64,000 nt of DNA, taken from the NCBI GenBank assembly GCA_011389865.1, contig JAABTL010000012.1:18854-82853 (forward strand). Direction: 5' to 3'. The translations under genes were made by a program, and so were the position numbers. Below, one piece after another: positions 18,710-27,852 of this stretch. The notes beneath the pieces were generated by a model. It made no database searches. It was not told the DNA's origin and saw only the letters and a program-made list of their open reading frames with translations. Each line of letters begins with the position of its first letter. Within the stretch, counting starts at the first letter, position 1. Source of the stretch: Trueperaceae bacterium (GTDB taxonomy: Bacteria > Deinococcota > Deinococci > Deinococcales > Trueperaceae).

Positions 18710-20682
18710 CGGCGCCACGAGAGAGCCGCCGCCGGCCCCTCGCCGACCCGACGATCGGCGGGATGGTCGACCCCGACTACGACGTCGAGCGGCTGAAGGC
18801 CCGGTTCCGGTCGCAGCGCAAGCGCACCCGCCGGAACATGCGCGCCGAGGGCGCCTTCGACGAGGACGGCGAGAAGATGCAGGGCTCGCTCGACCGCGGG
18901 CTCGCGCGCCGGCTCCTCGCCTACCTCGCGCCCTACCGCGGCCACGTGATCGGCGCGGTGGCGTTGCTGCTGACCTACTCGGCCATCGTGCCCGCCTTCC
19001 CGCGACTCATCGCGACCGCCGTCGACCGCTACATCGTGGCCGGAGTCGCCCCCTTCGACGCACTGACGATCGACGAGCGCTTCGCCGGCCTGCTCGGCAT
19101 CGTCGGCATCTACCTCGGCCTGCGCGCGCTCAACTTCGGGCTGCGCTACGGCTACACCTACCTGGTGTCGTGGATCGGCCAGCACGTCATCTACGACCTG
19201 CGGCGCGACACCTTCGGCAAGATCCAGCGGCTGCACCTCGGCTTCTTCGACCGCACCCCGGTCGGCCGCCTGATCACGCGCATCACCAGCGACGTCGAGG
19301 CGATCCAGACGGCCATGACCGACGGGGTCGTCGGCCTGATCGCCGACGTCGCGCTGATCATCGGCCTGACGATCTACATGTTCACGATCGACTGGCGGCT
19401 GGCGATCGTCACGCTCACCGTGATGCCGCTGCTGTTCCTGACCCTGAACTACCTGCGCCGCCGCATCCGGGACGCCTTCCGCGTGGTGCGCCTGCGGGTG
19501 TCGCGCTCCAACGCCTACCTCGCCGAGAACCTCGGCGGCATGACCACGGTCCAGCTGTTCAACCGCGAGCAGCGCAACGCCAAACGCTTCGACGAGATCA
19601 ACCTCAGCCTGCTGGACGCCTACGTCGAGCAGGTGCGCTGGTTCTCGCTGTTCTTCCCCTCGGTGAACATCGCCGGCGCCGTCGCGACGTCGCTCATCCT
19701 CTACTACGCCGCCTGGCAGCTCGTGGGTCCCGGCGCCGCGGAGGTGCTGACGATCGGCGTGCTGATCGCCTTCATCCAGTACGCCCAGATGTTCTTCCGC
19801 CCGCTGCAGGAGCTCTCCGACCGCTTCAACACCCTGCAGGCCGCGATGGCCTCCGCCGAGCGCATCTTCAGCCTGCTCGACACCCCCGAGCGGGTGACCG
19901 ACAAGGAGGTCCCCATGCCGCTCGAGGGCCGCTTCCGCGGCGAGGTGCGCTTCGAGGACGTCCACTTCGCGTACGACGACGAGGAGTGGGTGCTGCGCGG
20001 GCTCGACCTGACGATCAAGCCCGGCGAGTCGGTGGCCTTCGTCGGCCACACCGGCGCCGGCAAGACCACCGTCATCAGCCTCGTGAGTCGCTTCTACGAC
20101 GTCCAACGCGGCGCCGTGCGCATCGACGGCCACGACGTTCGCGACCTGGCCCAGAGCGACCTGCGGCGGCACGTGGGCATCGTGCTGCAAGACCCCTTCC
20201 TGTTCAGCGGCACGATCCGCAGCAACATCACCCTCGGCAACGACGACATCCCGCTCGACCGGGTCATCGAGGCCGCCCGCTTCGTCAACGCCCACACCTT
20301 CATCGAGCGGCTACCGTTGGGCTACGACACCCCGGTGCGGGAGCGCGGCGCCGGCTTCTCGACGGGCCAGAAGCAGCTGCTCGCCTTCGCGCGCGCCCTG
20401 GTGCAGAACCCCGACATCCTGCTGGTGCTCGACGAGGCCACCGCCAACGTCGACACCGAGACCGAGGAACTGATCCAGGACGCGCTCGCCAAGCTGATGC
20501 AGGGTCGCACCAGCATCGTCATCGCGCACCGCCTGTCGACCATCCAGGACGTCGACCGCATCCTGGTGCTGCGCCAAGGCAAGCTCATCGAGCAGGGCAA
20601 GCACGCCGAGCTGCTGCGCATCCCGGACGGTTACTACCGCAAGCTGTACGAGCTCCAGTACCAGGAGTCGCCGGTCGGTTGA
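18706..20682 (+). CDS. ABC exporter half-transporter, partner subunit with variant signature motif
   Basis: About 658 residues, partner of the preceding gene. A cytoplasmic N-terminal extension of about 65 residues, basic in part (FRSQRKRTRRNMR), comes before the six-helix TMD. The NBD has Walker A GHTGAGKT and Walker B LLVLDEATANVD with its catalytic Glu. The signature is FSTGQKQLLAFARA instead of LSGGQ. Combined with the partner, one composite ATP site is catalytic and the other has both the Asp-for-Glu change and the odd signature, as in TM287/288. The start is GTG 18706, in a 4-base GTGA overlap. The gene ends before a GC hairpin in the convergent gap. Confidence 0.93.
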   Translation: MTAPRESRRRPLADPTIGGMVDPDYDVERLKARFRSQRKRTRRNMRAEGAFDEDGEKMQGSLDRGLARRLLAYLAPYRGHVIGAVALLLTYSAIVPAFPRLIATAVDRYIVAGVAPFDALTIDERFAGLLGIVGIYLGLRALNFGLRYGYTYLVSWIGQHVIYDLRRDTFGKIQRLHLGFFDRTPVGRLITRITSDVEAIQTAMTDGVVGLIADVALIIGLTIYMFTIDWRLAIVTLTVMPLLFLTLNYLRRRIRDAFRVVRLRVSRSNAYLAENLGGMTTVQLFNREQRNAKRFDEINLSLLDAYVEQVRWFSLFFPSVNIAGAVATSLILYYAAWQLVGPGAAEVLTIGVLIAFIQYAQMFFRPLQELSDRFNTLQAAMASAERIFSLLDTPERVTDKEVPMPLEGRFRGEVRFEDVHFAYDDEEWVLRGLDLTIKPGESVAFVGHTGAGKTTVISLVSRFYDVQRGAVRIDGHDVRDLAQSDLRRHVGIVLQDPFLFSGTIRSNITLGNDDIPLDRVIEAARFVNAHTFIERLPLGYDTPVRERGAGFSTGQKQLLAFARALVQNPDILLVLDEATANVDTETEELIQDALAKLMQGRTSIVIAHRLSTIQDVDRILVLRQGKLIEQGKHAELLRIPDGYYRKLYELQYQESPVG

Positions 20683-20745
20683 ACCCCGCGTCGGCGCGGC
20701 TCGCGCCGCGAGCGGCCCCGCGCATCGGGCGCGACCCACGCGGTT

Positions 20746-20766
20746 GGGCCCGCGTGGCGCGGGCCC
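20746..20766. terminator. GC-rich hairpin between convergent genes
   Basis: Perfect 9-bp inverted repeat GGGCCCGCG (20746-20754) and CGCGGGCCC (20758-20766) with a 3-base loop, located between the ABC exporter and the minus-strand gene ending at 20813. It could serve both strands; no T-run is present. Confidence 0.5.
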
Positions 20767-20812
20767 TCGCGGCGTGCGGCCCCGCGCGGCCCGGGCCCTC
20801 GCCACCGACGCG

Positions 20813-21310
20813 TCAGCGAATGGTCACGCGGTAGACGAGGGTCAGCTCGTCCCCGGGCTCCATGTCGACCAGCACGGTCCAGCGCACGGTCGTGTAGGCC
20901 GTCGGGTCCGCGATCGTGCGATCGTCGCCCAGGCCGATGAACACGTTGTTCTCCGCGAAGGTCATGCCGTCGTCGGCCGAGAACTCGGTCAGCAGCTCGT
21001 CGCTGCTCGGCGTCGCGGAGCTCGGCACGAACTGGGTGCCCTCGAGGATCGGCACCGAGATGACGACGATGCCCGGCGGCAGCGTCTCGTCGCTCACGTT
21101 GGTGACGATGATGCGGTACTCCACCACCTGGCCGGGGCGCGCCTGGGTGGCCGGCGAGTAGCGGTCCTCGCGGGTGCCGTCGTCGCGCGTCACCTGGCTG
21201 ACGACGTAGGTCTCGAGCACGGTCTCGAGCGGGTCGGTGGCCTGCGCGAGGGCCACCGTCGACACGAGCAGCAGCAGCGACAGGGCGGGGACGATCCACG
21301 GGCGCCTCAT
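20813..21310 (-). CDS. exported protein with DUF11-like conserved repeat domain
   Basis: About 165 residues. The signal peptide (MRRPWIVPALSLLLLVSTVALAQA) leads to one beta-sandwich domain with RPGQVVEYRIIVTNVSDETLPPG, the hallmark of DUF11 or TIGR01451-type repeats. These domains occur on surface or secreted proteins and are structural. ATG 21310 is used; the upstream part of the longer frame lacks a start in a sensible place. It converges on the ABC exporter and runs in the same direction as the Sel1 gene upstream's neighbour group, but spacing does not demand an operon with the gene ending at 21387. Confidence 0.8.
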   Translation of the reverse strand: MRRPWIVPALSLLLLVSTVALAQATDPLETVLETYVVSQVTRDDGTREDRYSPATQARPGQVVEYRIIVTNVSDETLPPGIVVISVPILEGTQFVPSSATPSSDELLTEFSADDGMTFAENNVFIGLGDDRTIADPTAYTTVRWTVLVDMEPGDELTLVYRVTIR

Positions 21311-21386
21311 GCACACCACCGTAACGCTTCGGACTGTGGCGCGCCTGAGACCGGGCTTCACCCGACGCGAACGTCGGCCCGCGGCG

Positions 21387-23180
21387 TCACGGTGTCGTTC
21401 CCAGCCCCGCCGACCGCGCGGCCGCCAGGGACGCCGCGTAGGGCGCCGCCTCGTGGTAGCCCAGCGCCGACGCGCGCTCGAAGGCCTCGCTCAGCTCATC
21501 GAGCACACCGATCGGCCAGTCCTCGATCCCATCCCGTGCCCACACGATCCCCAACTCACGCATCCACGACCGCGCCCACGCGAACGCCGCCTCGCCGTGG
21601 CCGCCATCCGAGGCCGAGCGGAACCAGCGGCGTGCCTCGGCATCGTCGGGCGCCACGCCCAGGCCCTCCTCGTACAGCCGGCCCAGGCGCCAGGCGGCCT
21701 CGGCGTGGCCGGACTCCGCGGCGGTGCGGTACCACGCCGCCGCCGCCCGCGCGCTCCACGGCGCGCCGAGGCCCGCCTCGGCGAGGTAGCCGAGCATGAA
21801 CTGCGCCGTCGGGTCGCCGGCGGCGGCGAGGCGCTCCCAGTGGCGGCGCGCGGCGGCGAAGTCGCCGTCGCGGTAGGCGTGGAAGCCGCTCGCGACGTCG
21901 AACGCCGCGCCGGCCCGGCTGGCCACCCACCACTGGCTGAGGATGAAGCCCGCGACCGCCACCGCCAGCAGGACGAGCAGGATGCTGCGGCGCCGGATGC
22001 GCGCCGCGGATTCGTCCGGCAGGACGCCGCGTCCGCGATCGTCGAAGACCATCCTCGAGGCCGTCTCCCAGGAGAGCGGCTCCGGTGCGTCCGCCTCCAG
22101 GGGCGCCGGCGCCGGGAGGTCGGGCTCCACGTCGATGGGCGGCGTATCGCCGGGCAACTGCGTCACCTCGCCCGCATCGGCGTCCAGCCGGGGTCCCCAC
22201 GGCGGCGCCGGTTGGGGGCCCAACCCGCGCCACGCGGGCGGCGCGCCCGGACCGATCGGCGTCGCTTCCGACCCTTCGCGCGGCCAGGGCCTGCGCGAGT
22301 CGCGGCCCACCAGTGGCGGGTTCGGGTCGTCCCGCGCGGCCTCCGCTACGTGCCCACCGTCGTCCTCGAGCTCGGTGTCGTCCGCCAGCACGACGTCGTC
22401 CTCGAACTCGACGTCGTCCGCCAGCTCCACGTCATCGTCCGGTTCGACGTCGTCTTGCCGTCCCGGCTCCGGATGGACGACCGTGGGGCGCGGCAACGGC
22501 CAGCGGCCGGGACCCGCCCAGTCGTCGCTCTCGTCCGCCCCCCAGTCGCTCGCCGAGCCGAAGGGCGATCTGGTCGGGGGCGCCGGCATCGCCACGGGGC
22601 CGGGCTCGGGTTCGGCGTCCAGCTCGGCCTCCGGGTCGGACGCGGCCTCGGGCTCCAGATCGACATCGGGTTCGGGCTCGATCTCCGGTTCGGGCTCCGG
22701 CTCCGGTTCCGGTTCGGGCTCAGGCTCCGGCTCCGGTTCGGGTTCCGGCTCGAGCTCCGGTTCTTGCTCGATCGCCGGCTCGATCTCCGGTTCGGGTTCC
22801 TGTTCCGGCTCCGCGTCGGGCTCGGGCTCAGGTTCGGGCTCCGCGTCGGGCTCGGGGCGCGGTGGGGCCTCGGCCTCGGCCCCCCGGCCCCGACCTGCTG
22901 CGGGATCCGAGAACTGGACGCCCTCGAGCTCCTCCGGCTCCGCCAGGCGGATGACCACGCGCACGCCGGCCGCCTCGAAGGTCTGGGCGATCGCGTCGGC
23001 CTTGTCGGCCCGCAGCGCCCGGGTGATCGGGCCCGTCCGGCCCTCGATCAGCTTGCGCACCCGCTCCGCGGGCATCGACAGCCGCTCCCCGACCCGGGCG
23101 GCCACGATCGCGACCTCGGCATCTGGGACCCGTTCGACGACCTCGACCACGCACGCTCGATGGTTCACGTTGCTCGCCAT
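21387..23180 (-). CDS. protein with L7/L12-like N-terminal domain, Glu-Pro repeat, TM helix and Sel1 repeats
   Basis: A 597-residue protein with an unusual architecture. Residues 1-80 ([20 protein letters not shown], then [20 protein letters not shown]) match the pattern of the ribosomal protein L7/L12 C-terminal fold. A Glu-Pro repeat region with about 25 tandem EP pairs spans about 100-190. A second acidic stretch ([20 protein letters not shown]) precedes a proline-rich linker. One TM helix ([20 protein letters not shown]) lies near 405, and the C-terminal part contains Sel1/TPR-like repeats ([33 protein letters not shown]). It may be a cytoplasmic-domain adaptor anchored in the membrane with an external Sel1 solenoid. 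Function unknown. Confidence 0.82.
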   Translation of the reverse strand: MASNVNHRACVVEVVERVPDAEVAIVAARVGERLSMPAERVRKLIEGRTGPITRALRADKADAIAQTFEAAGVRVVIRLAEPEELEGVQFSDPAAGRGRGAEAEAPPRPEPDAEPEPEPEPDAEPEQEPEPEIEPAIEQEPELEPEPEPEPEPEPEPEPEPEPEPEIEPEPDVDLEPEAASDPEAELDAEPEPGPVAMPAPPTRSPFGSASDWGADESDDWAGPGRWPLPRPTVVHPEPGRQDDVEPDDDVELADDVEFEDDVVLADDTELEDDGGHVAEAARDDPNPPLVGRDSRRPWPREGSEATPIGPGAPPAWRGLGPQPAPPWGPRLDADAGEVTQLPGDTPPIDVEPDLPAPAPLEADAPEPLSWETASRMVFDDRGRGVLPDESAARIRRRSILLVLLAVAVAGFILSQWWVASRAGAAFDVASGFHAYRDGDFAAARRHWERLAAAGDPTAQFMLGYLAEAGLGAPWSARAAAAWYRTAAESGHAEAAWRLGRLYEEGLGVAPDDAEARRWFRSASDGGHGEAAFAWARSWMRELGIVWARDGIEDWPIGVLDELSEAFERASALGYHEAAPYAASLAAARSAGLGTTP

Positions 23181-23249
23181 CGTACACGGGGCGGCGAGGG
23201 CCGCGCACGCGTCCGCGTCCCGATCCGCGTCAGCGGTCGCGGGCGCGGG

Positions 23250-23277
23250 TGCGACCGCGATCGCCGTCGCGGTCGCA
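23250..23277 (-). terminator. hairpin after the ugp operon
   Basis: Perfect 11-bp inverted repeat TGCGACCGCGA (23250-23260) and TCGCGGTCGCA (23267-23277) with a 6-base loop, 33 bases beyond the ugpE stop codon in the minus direction. It is the likely end of the ugpBAE transcript. Confidence 0.5.
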
Positions 23278-23309
23278 GGACCCGAGAGCGGCCGCCACCC
23301 CGCACGGGC

Positions 23310-24143
23310 CTACTTGGTCGACTGCATGGCGATGCCCTGCGCGAACTGCTTGCGCAGCAGGATCAGGACCACCAGCGGCGGCAGCATGATCATGAACAGG
23401 CCGGCCATGACGATGTTCCACTCCGCCGCCGCGCGCTCGGAGGTGTAGAGCATGCGCAGGCCGATCTGGGCCACGCGCATGTCCGCCTGGGTCGTCACGA
23501 CCAGCGGCCAGAGGTACTCGTTCCAGATGTAGACGAACTCGATGACGAAGAGGGCGGCGATGTTCGTCAGCGACAGCGGGATGAGGATGTTCCACAGGTA
23601 CTGCAGCGGCGTCGCCCCGTCGACGCGCGCGGCGTCGGAGAGCTCGTCGGGCACCGTGAGGAAGAACTGGCGGAAGAGGATGATGCCGGTGGTGCTCGCC
23701 AGGTAGGGGATCGTCAGCGCCCAGTAGGTGTTCAGCCAGCCGAACGAGGCCATCAGGTAGAAGGCCGGCAGGATGCGCACCGGCAGCGGCAGCATCTGCG
23801 TGATCATCGTCAGCGGGAACAGCAGCCAGGAACCGCGGAACTTGAAGTGGGTGAAGGCGAAGGCGGCCATGATCGACAGGACGATCTTCCCCACCGACAC
23901 CGCGATGGCGATGAACAGGCTGTTGAAGGCGAGGCGGCCGAGGTTGATGCGCTCCCAGGCCACGAGCATGTTCTGCCACAGCTGGTCGCCCGGGATGAGG
24001 ATCGGCGGGAACGCGTACGCGTCGCGGTGGGTGTGGGTCCCCATCACGATGGCGTAGTAGACGGGGAACGCGACCGCGATCAGGGTGACGATCAGGACGA
24101 GGTGGGTTGCAGCGTTGAGGAGCGCCTTCCGGTGCCTGCGCAT
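23310..24143 (-). CDS. ugpE: ABC sugar/glycerol-3-phosphate transporter permease, UgpE-like
   Basis: A 277-residue inner-membrane permease of the MalG/UgpE group. Six hydrophobic helices and the EAA loop (DELSDAARVDGATPLQYLW) are visible; the loop docks to the ATPase. IEFVYIWNEYLWPLVVTT and FPLTMITQMLPLPVRILP closely follow E. coli UgpE, more so than maltose permeases. ATG 24143 is preferred to GTG 24152 because GAGGGGGTG sits six bases upstream; it starts 13 bases after the ugpA stop codon. Glycerol-3-phosphate or its diesters are the inferred substrates. No ATPase gene (ugpC) is nearby, so a shared MsmX/UgpC-type ATPase elsewhere is expected. Confidence 0.88.
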   Translation of the reverse strand: MRRHRKALLNAATHLVLIVTLIAVAFPVYYAIVMGTHTHRDAYAFPPILIPGDQLWQNMLVAWERINLGRLAFNSLFIAIAVSVGKIVLSIMAAFAFTHFKFRGSWLLFPLTMITQMLPLPVRILPAFYLMASFGWLNTYWALTIPYLASTTGIILFRQFFLTVPDELSDAARVDGATPLQYLWNILIPLSLTNIAALFVIEFVYIWNEYLWPLVVTTQADMRVAQIGLRMLYTSERAAAEWNIVMAGLFMIMLPPLVVLILLRKQFAQGIAMQSTK

Positions 24144-24156
24144 CGACGTCACCCCC

Positions 24157-25041
24157 TCACCGGCTGTAGACGGCCCGGCGCGTCGACGTCCAGATCTGGA
24201 AGCCGGCGATGGAGGCCACCATCAGGAAGAGGAACACCGACTGCGCGGCTGCCTGCCCCTCGCGCAGGCGGGCGAAGCCGTCGCGGTAGATCTTGTAGAC
24301 CAGGAACTCCGTCGCCTGGCCGGGCCCGCCCTGGGTCACCACGTCGAGCATGCCGAACACCATGAAGAACGCGTAGAGCGTGTTCACGAAGATGAGGAAG
24401 GCCGTGGTCGGGCTGAGCATGGGGAAGGTGATGATCCAGAACGCCTTCCAGGGCCCGGCGCCGTCGACCAGCGCGGCCTCCTTGAGTTCGTTGGGCACGT
24501 TCTGCAGCCCCGCGATGTAGAAGCAGATGTTGTAACCGAGCATGATCCAGATCGACGCGATGGTGACGAGCAGGAAGGCGCCCACCGCGTCGGTGGTGAA
24601 GTTGAGGCGGAAGCCGGTCATCGTCTCGAGCAAGGCCGTGAAGATGCCGACCGACGGGTCGAACATCAGGGCCCAGATGACGCCCGCGATCGCCGGCGAC
24701 ATCGCGTAGGTCCAGATGAAGGCCACCTGGTAGAAGGCGGCCCCTCGGATCTTCTGGGTGGCGAGCACGGCGATGAAGAGCGCGATCCCCAGGCCGACGC
24801 CGATGACGATGGCGCAGAAGAGCATCGTGTTGAGGAAGCTCTGAAGATACTCGGGCGAGCGCAGCAGCTCCGCGTAGTTGCGCAGGCCCGTGTAGACACG
24901 CACCCTCCCGAACGGCGAAACCCGGAAGAACGACATGTGGATCGCCTGCACGAAGGGGACGACGAGGAAAACGGCGATGACCGTGACGGTCGGGAAGATC
25001 AGGGCGTACGGCAGGATGTTGTGACCGGGGAACCTGTTCAT
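24157..25041 (-). CDS. ugpA: ABC sugar/glycerol-3-phosphate transporter permease, UgpA-like
   Basis: A 294-residue permease, partner of the downstream ugpE. Six TM helices begin with LPYALIFPTVTVIAVFLVVP. The EAA loop reads NELKEAALVDGAGPWKAFW. NTLYAFFMVFGMLDVVTQGGP matches the UgpA/MalF consensus near the C terminus. It lies 114 bases downstream of the ugpB-like gene, the gap being filled by a strong hairpin, and 13 bases upstream of ugpE. Specificity for glycerol-3-phosphate is inferred from ugpB and ugpE similarity. Confidence 0.88.
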   Translation of the reverse strand: MNRFPGHNILPYALIFPTVTVIAVFLVVPFVQAIHMSFFRVSPFGRVRVYTGLRNYAELLRSPEYLQSFLNTMLFCAIVIGVGLGIALFIAVLATQKIRGAAFYQVAFIWTYAMSPAIAGVIWALMFDPSVGIFTALLETMTGFRLNFTTDAVGAFLLVTIASIWIMLGYNICFYIAGLQNVPNELKEAALVDGAGPWKAFWIITFPMLSPTTAFLIFVNTLYAFFMVFGMLDVVTQGGPGQATEFLVYKIYRDGFARLREGQAAAQSVFLFLMVASIAGFQIWTSTRRAVYSR

Positions 25042-25110
25042 CGACCCTCACTCATCGGGATCCTGTCGCGTGGCGCTGGTCAGCCAGCGCCGCGCGCTCG
25101 GAGAGCGGGC

Positions 25111-25140
25111 CCCTGGGGTGGGCCTCGGCCCACCCCAGGG
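25111..25140 (-). promoter_or_regulatory. strong stem-loop between binding-protein and permease genes
   Basis: Perfect 14-bp inverted repeat (CCCTGGGGTGGGCC at 25111-25124, GGCCCACCCCAGGG at 25127-25140) with a 2-base loop, starting 15 bases past the ugpB stop codon. With no T-run it is more likely an mRNA-stabilising or attenuating structure that keeps binding-protein expression above permease expression, as between malE and malF. A comparable structure follows the other binding-protein gene at 43930. Confidence 0.65.
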
Positions 25141-25155
25141 ACGACGGTGCGTCGA

Positions 25156-26472
25156 CTACTGCGTGTCCGCGAACTCCAGGTACTCGGTCAGGAGTTGGTT
25201 GATGCGCTCCGCTGCGCGTTCCAGCACCTCGCGCGGATCTGCGCCGCGCGACGCCTCCTCCATCGCCACGCGGATGTGGTCGCGCGCGTCGACGAACGGG
25301 CCGATCCGGCTGCCGATCACGTTGCCGTTGTCGGTCCGGCCAGAGAGGATCTGCAGGAAGGCGGTGAGGTGGTTCGGGCTCTCCTGGAACCAGCCCTCGT
25401 CCATCAACCGCTTGAGGGCGGCGTTGGTGGCCGGGAAGTAACCGGTGTTCTGGTGCCAGAAGACGTCGACGTCGGGCTCCGCCAGGTACTTGAAGAACTC
25501 GAAGATGACGCGGAGCTCTTCCTCGCTGGCGTTGTTCGACACGTAGAGGCTGTTGCCGCCGATGATCGAATTGCCGCGCGGGTAGCCGTCGACACGCGGG
25601 ATGAAGGCCGTCCGCACCTCGAAGTCGTCACCCACGGTGTTCATGATGCCGTCGAGCGACGAGGTGGACTGCAGCATCATCGTCAGCGTCCCCGAGGTGA
25701 AGCCGGAGTTCGGGGAGTACTCGGTGCCGGCGTAGAGCCACACGCCGTCCTCCGCCATCGCGCTCCACTTGGCGAACAAGGTGTCGGTGAACTCGGTGGG
25801 CCACATCACCTCGGTCGCGTGGCCGGCGCGCCCGTTGTCGTTGTCGACGTACGGCTGGTCGTGCAGCGCGAGCTGCTGCTCGAACTGCCAGTCGGGCCAG
25901 CCGAAGCCGATGACGTCGCGCACGACGCCCGACTCCTGCAGCTGCAACCCGTACTCGTGGACCTCGTCCCAGGTGGTGGGCGGCGCGTTCGGATCGAGCC
26001 CGGCCGCGCGGAAGTGGTCGGCGTTGTAGTACAGCATCGCCGTCGACGACGCGAACGGCCACGACCACAGGTTGCCGTCACGCGAGTAGTAGCGAACGAT
26101 CGGCCCCACGTACTGGCCGAAGTCCCAGTCCTCGCCGAGCATCTCGGGAATCTGGTAGGCCGGGATGATCATGCCGCTGTCGTGCATGGCCTGCGTGCCG
26201 ACCTCGTAGATCTGGATGAGCGGGGGCTCCTCCCCCACGGGGTACGCGCCGAGGAAGCGCGCGAGGCCCTCCTCGTACGTGCCCATCAGGACGGGGTTGA
26301 TCTGCATGTTGGGGTCGCGCTCGTTGAACCCGTCCACCACCTGCTCGAGGACGGCGAGGCGCGAGCCCGTCATGCCGTGCCAGAAATCGACGACCTGCTG
26401 CGCGGAGGCGAACGTGCCCAGCGCCAGCATCGTCACCAACAGCGTCATCAGGATGAACCGCAATGACCGCAT
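25156..26472 (-). CDS. ugpB: ABC transporter substrate-binding protein, UgpB-like
   Basis: A 438-residue periplasmic binding protein. A signal peptide (MRSLRFILMTLLVTMLALGTFASAQ) is followed by VVDFWHGMTGSRLAVLEQVV. QIYEVGTQAMHDSGMIIPAY, PFASSTAMLYYNADHFRAAGLDP and VFWHQNTGYFPATNAALKRL track E. coli UgpB along the chain. A glycerol-3-phosphate or glycerophosphodiester ligand is inferred. ATG 26472 has GAAGGAAGGA upstream. A TATAGT -10 candidate (ACTATA on the plus strand at 26630-26635) would give a leader of about 150 bases. It is first in the ugpBAE operon. Confidence 0.88.
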   Translation of the reverse strand: MRSLRFILMTLLVTMLALGTFASAQQVVDFWHGMTGSRLAVLEQVVDGFNERDPNMQINPVLMGTYEEGLARFLGAYPVGEEPPLIQIYEVGTQAMHDSGMIIPAYQIPEMLGEDWDFGQYVGPIVRYYSRDGNLWSWPFASSTAMLYYNADHFRAAGLDPNAPPTTWDEVHEYGLQLQESGVVRDVIGFGWPDWQFEQQLALHDQPYVDNDNGRAGHATEVMWPTEFTDTLFAKWSAMAEDGVWLYAGTEYSPNSGFTSGTLTMMLQSTSSLDGIMNTVGDDFEVRTAFIPRVDGYPRGNSIIGGNSLYVSNNASEEELRVIFEFFKYLAEPDVDVFWHQNTGYFPATNAALKRLMDEGWFQESPNHLTAFLQILSGRTDNGNVIGSRIGPFVDARDHIRVAMEEASRGADPREVLERAAERINQLLTEYLEFADTQ

Positions 26473-26629
26473 AGACGTCCTTCCTTCCGGAGCCCGTTTC
26501 GGTAGGACCGGACGCGTGCCGCGTCCGGGGTCGATCCATCGGTAGCCGTCTCACCTCCCTCCCCGGCGCGACGCGGGATGGGGAATCGGTACGCGGCGCG
26601 CACCCGAACGGCGAACTGGTCGTACCCCT

Positions 26630-26635
26630 ACTATA
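26630..26635 (-). promoter_or_regulatory. -10 element upstream of the ugpB-like gene
   Basis: TATAGT on the minus strand, the best -10 match in the 240-base divergent gap between ugpB and the patatin gene. No -35 match is visible. Confidence 0.4.
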
Positions 26636-26712
26636 GGCCCCCGCGACCGCGCGGGCCGCCGATGGGGCCCGCGCACGGCAACACACGGCATGCGCAAGCG
26701 CTAACGTGAGGC

Positions 26713-27642
26713 ATGGCCACGTCCATCGGGGCACCCCGAGTGGGGGCCTCACCGCGGCCCGAGCACGTCTCCGCGAGCGAGCATCGGCGCTTCGCCCTCG
26801 TCCTCGCAGGCGGCGGTGCCCGCGGCCTCGCGCACGCCGGTGTGCTGCGCGCCCTCGAGCACGAGGGGCTCGTCCCCGCCGCGATCGTCGGCGTGTCCAT
26901 GGGCGCCATCGTGGGCGCGACCTACGTCCTCAACCCCAACTGGTACCGCGCGCTCCTCGCGGCCGACGTCGCCAGCATCCCCGGCATCGCGCGCGAGACC
27001 GGCGAGCAGCGGGCCACCCGGCTGCGGGCGATCCTCGCGTCGGGGCGAGCGCTTCGACATCTGCTGCTGCGCTGGGGGGCGCTCACGCCGGCTCGACCCG
27101 CCATCGAGGCGCTGCTCGAGGCGCTGACGCTCGGCAAGCGCATCGAGGACGCCCGCATCCCGTTCGCCGCGGTCGCGACCGACCTCGCCTCCGGCCGCCG
27201 CGCCGTGCTGGCCAGCGGCCCTGCCGCCGAGGCCGTCTACGCGAGCTCCGCGCTCGCCGGCGTCCTGCCCCCGGTGGCGCTCGACGGCGCCCTGCTGGCC
27301 GACGGCTGCTACGCCGACGTGGCCCCCATCGACGTCGCCCGCGCGCTCGGCGGCGGCGCCGTGATCGCCGTCAACCCGAGCGCCGGCGTCCCCTCGCCAA
27401 CGCCCCGCAACGGCCTCCAGGCCGTCCTGCGCGCCATGGACATCAGCGTCCAGCACCACGCACTCGTGCGCTTCGACCAGGCCGACCTCGAGCTCCGCAT
27501 CCGCCTGCCCTTCCCCATCGGCGCCATCGACTTCTCGCACCAGCGCCTGTGCGTCGCCGCCGGCGTCCGGGCCGTGCGCGCCCAGCGCGCCGAGATCGCG
27601 GCCGTGCTCGGGTCGCCGGCGTCCGAACCGGCGACCGTTTGA
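26713..27642 (+). CDS. patatin-like phospholipase (RssA-type serine hydrolase)
   Basis: A 309-residue acyl hydrolase with a Ser-Asp dyad. The oxyanion motif GGGARGLAHAGVLRAL lies near residue 35, the nucleophile elbow GVSMG near 61, and the dyad Asp in LADGCYAD near 196. This is a complete patatin domain of the bacterial RssA/YlbK group, cytoplasmic and without signal peptide. Lipid substrate is unknown. A -10-like TAACGT at 26702-26707 ends five bases before the ATG, so a leaderless transcript is possible. The tRNA-Ala promoter overlaps the stop codon. Confidence 0.93.
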   Translation: MATSIGAPRVGASPRPEHVSASEHRRFALVLAGGGARGLAHAGVLRALEHEGLVPAAIVGVSMGAIVGATYVLNPNWYRALLAADVASIPGIARETGEQRATRLRAILASGRALRHLLLRWGALTPARPAIEALLEALTLGKRIEDARIPFAAVATDLASGRRAVLASGPAAEAVYASSALAGVLPPVALDGALLADGCYADVAPIDVARALGGGAVIAVNPSAGVPSPTPRNGLQAVLRAMDISVQHHALVRFDQADLELRIRLPFPIGAIDFSHQRLCVAAGVRAVRAQRAEIAAVLGSPASEPATV

Positions 27643-27667
27643 CAGCCACCCGGCCCCCCCGTACACT
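27639..27667 (+). promoter_or_regulatory. consensus promoter of tRNA-Ala
   Basis: TTGACA (27639-27644), 17-base spacer, TACACT (27662-27667). Transcription would start a few bases before the tRNA at 27679. The -35 overlaps the stop codon of the patatin gene. The same hexamers occur at 62193 (tRNA-Lys) and 63674. Confidence 0.85.
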
Positions 27668-27678
27668 TGTGAACGCTT

Positions 27679-27755
<77 letters not shown>

Positions 27756-27852
27756 GGGAAACTACGTCCTGCACGTAGGCTGGTCGTGAAGCGGTCTCGT
27801 TCACACGGGGCCGCTTCTGCGTTGGGGCGCGGAACTGCGTCCCGGGCCCGCG

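Noticed and set aside
22670..22860. Possible satellite or CRISPR-like repeat of GGCTC/GGTTC units
   Set aside because: The repeat keeps a six-base period in frame and codes for Glu-Pro pairs inside a long gene. No spacer structure is present. No CRISPR array was found anywhere in the window.
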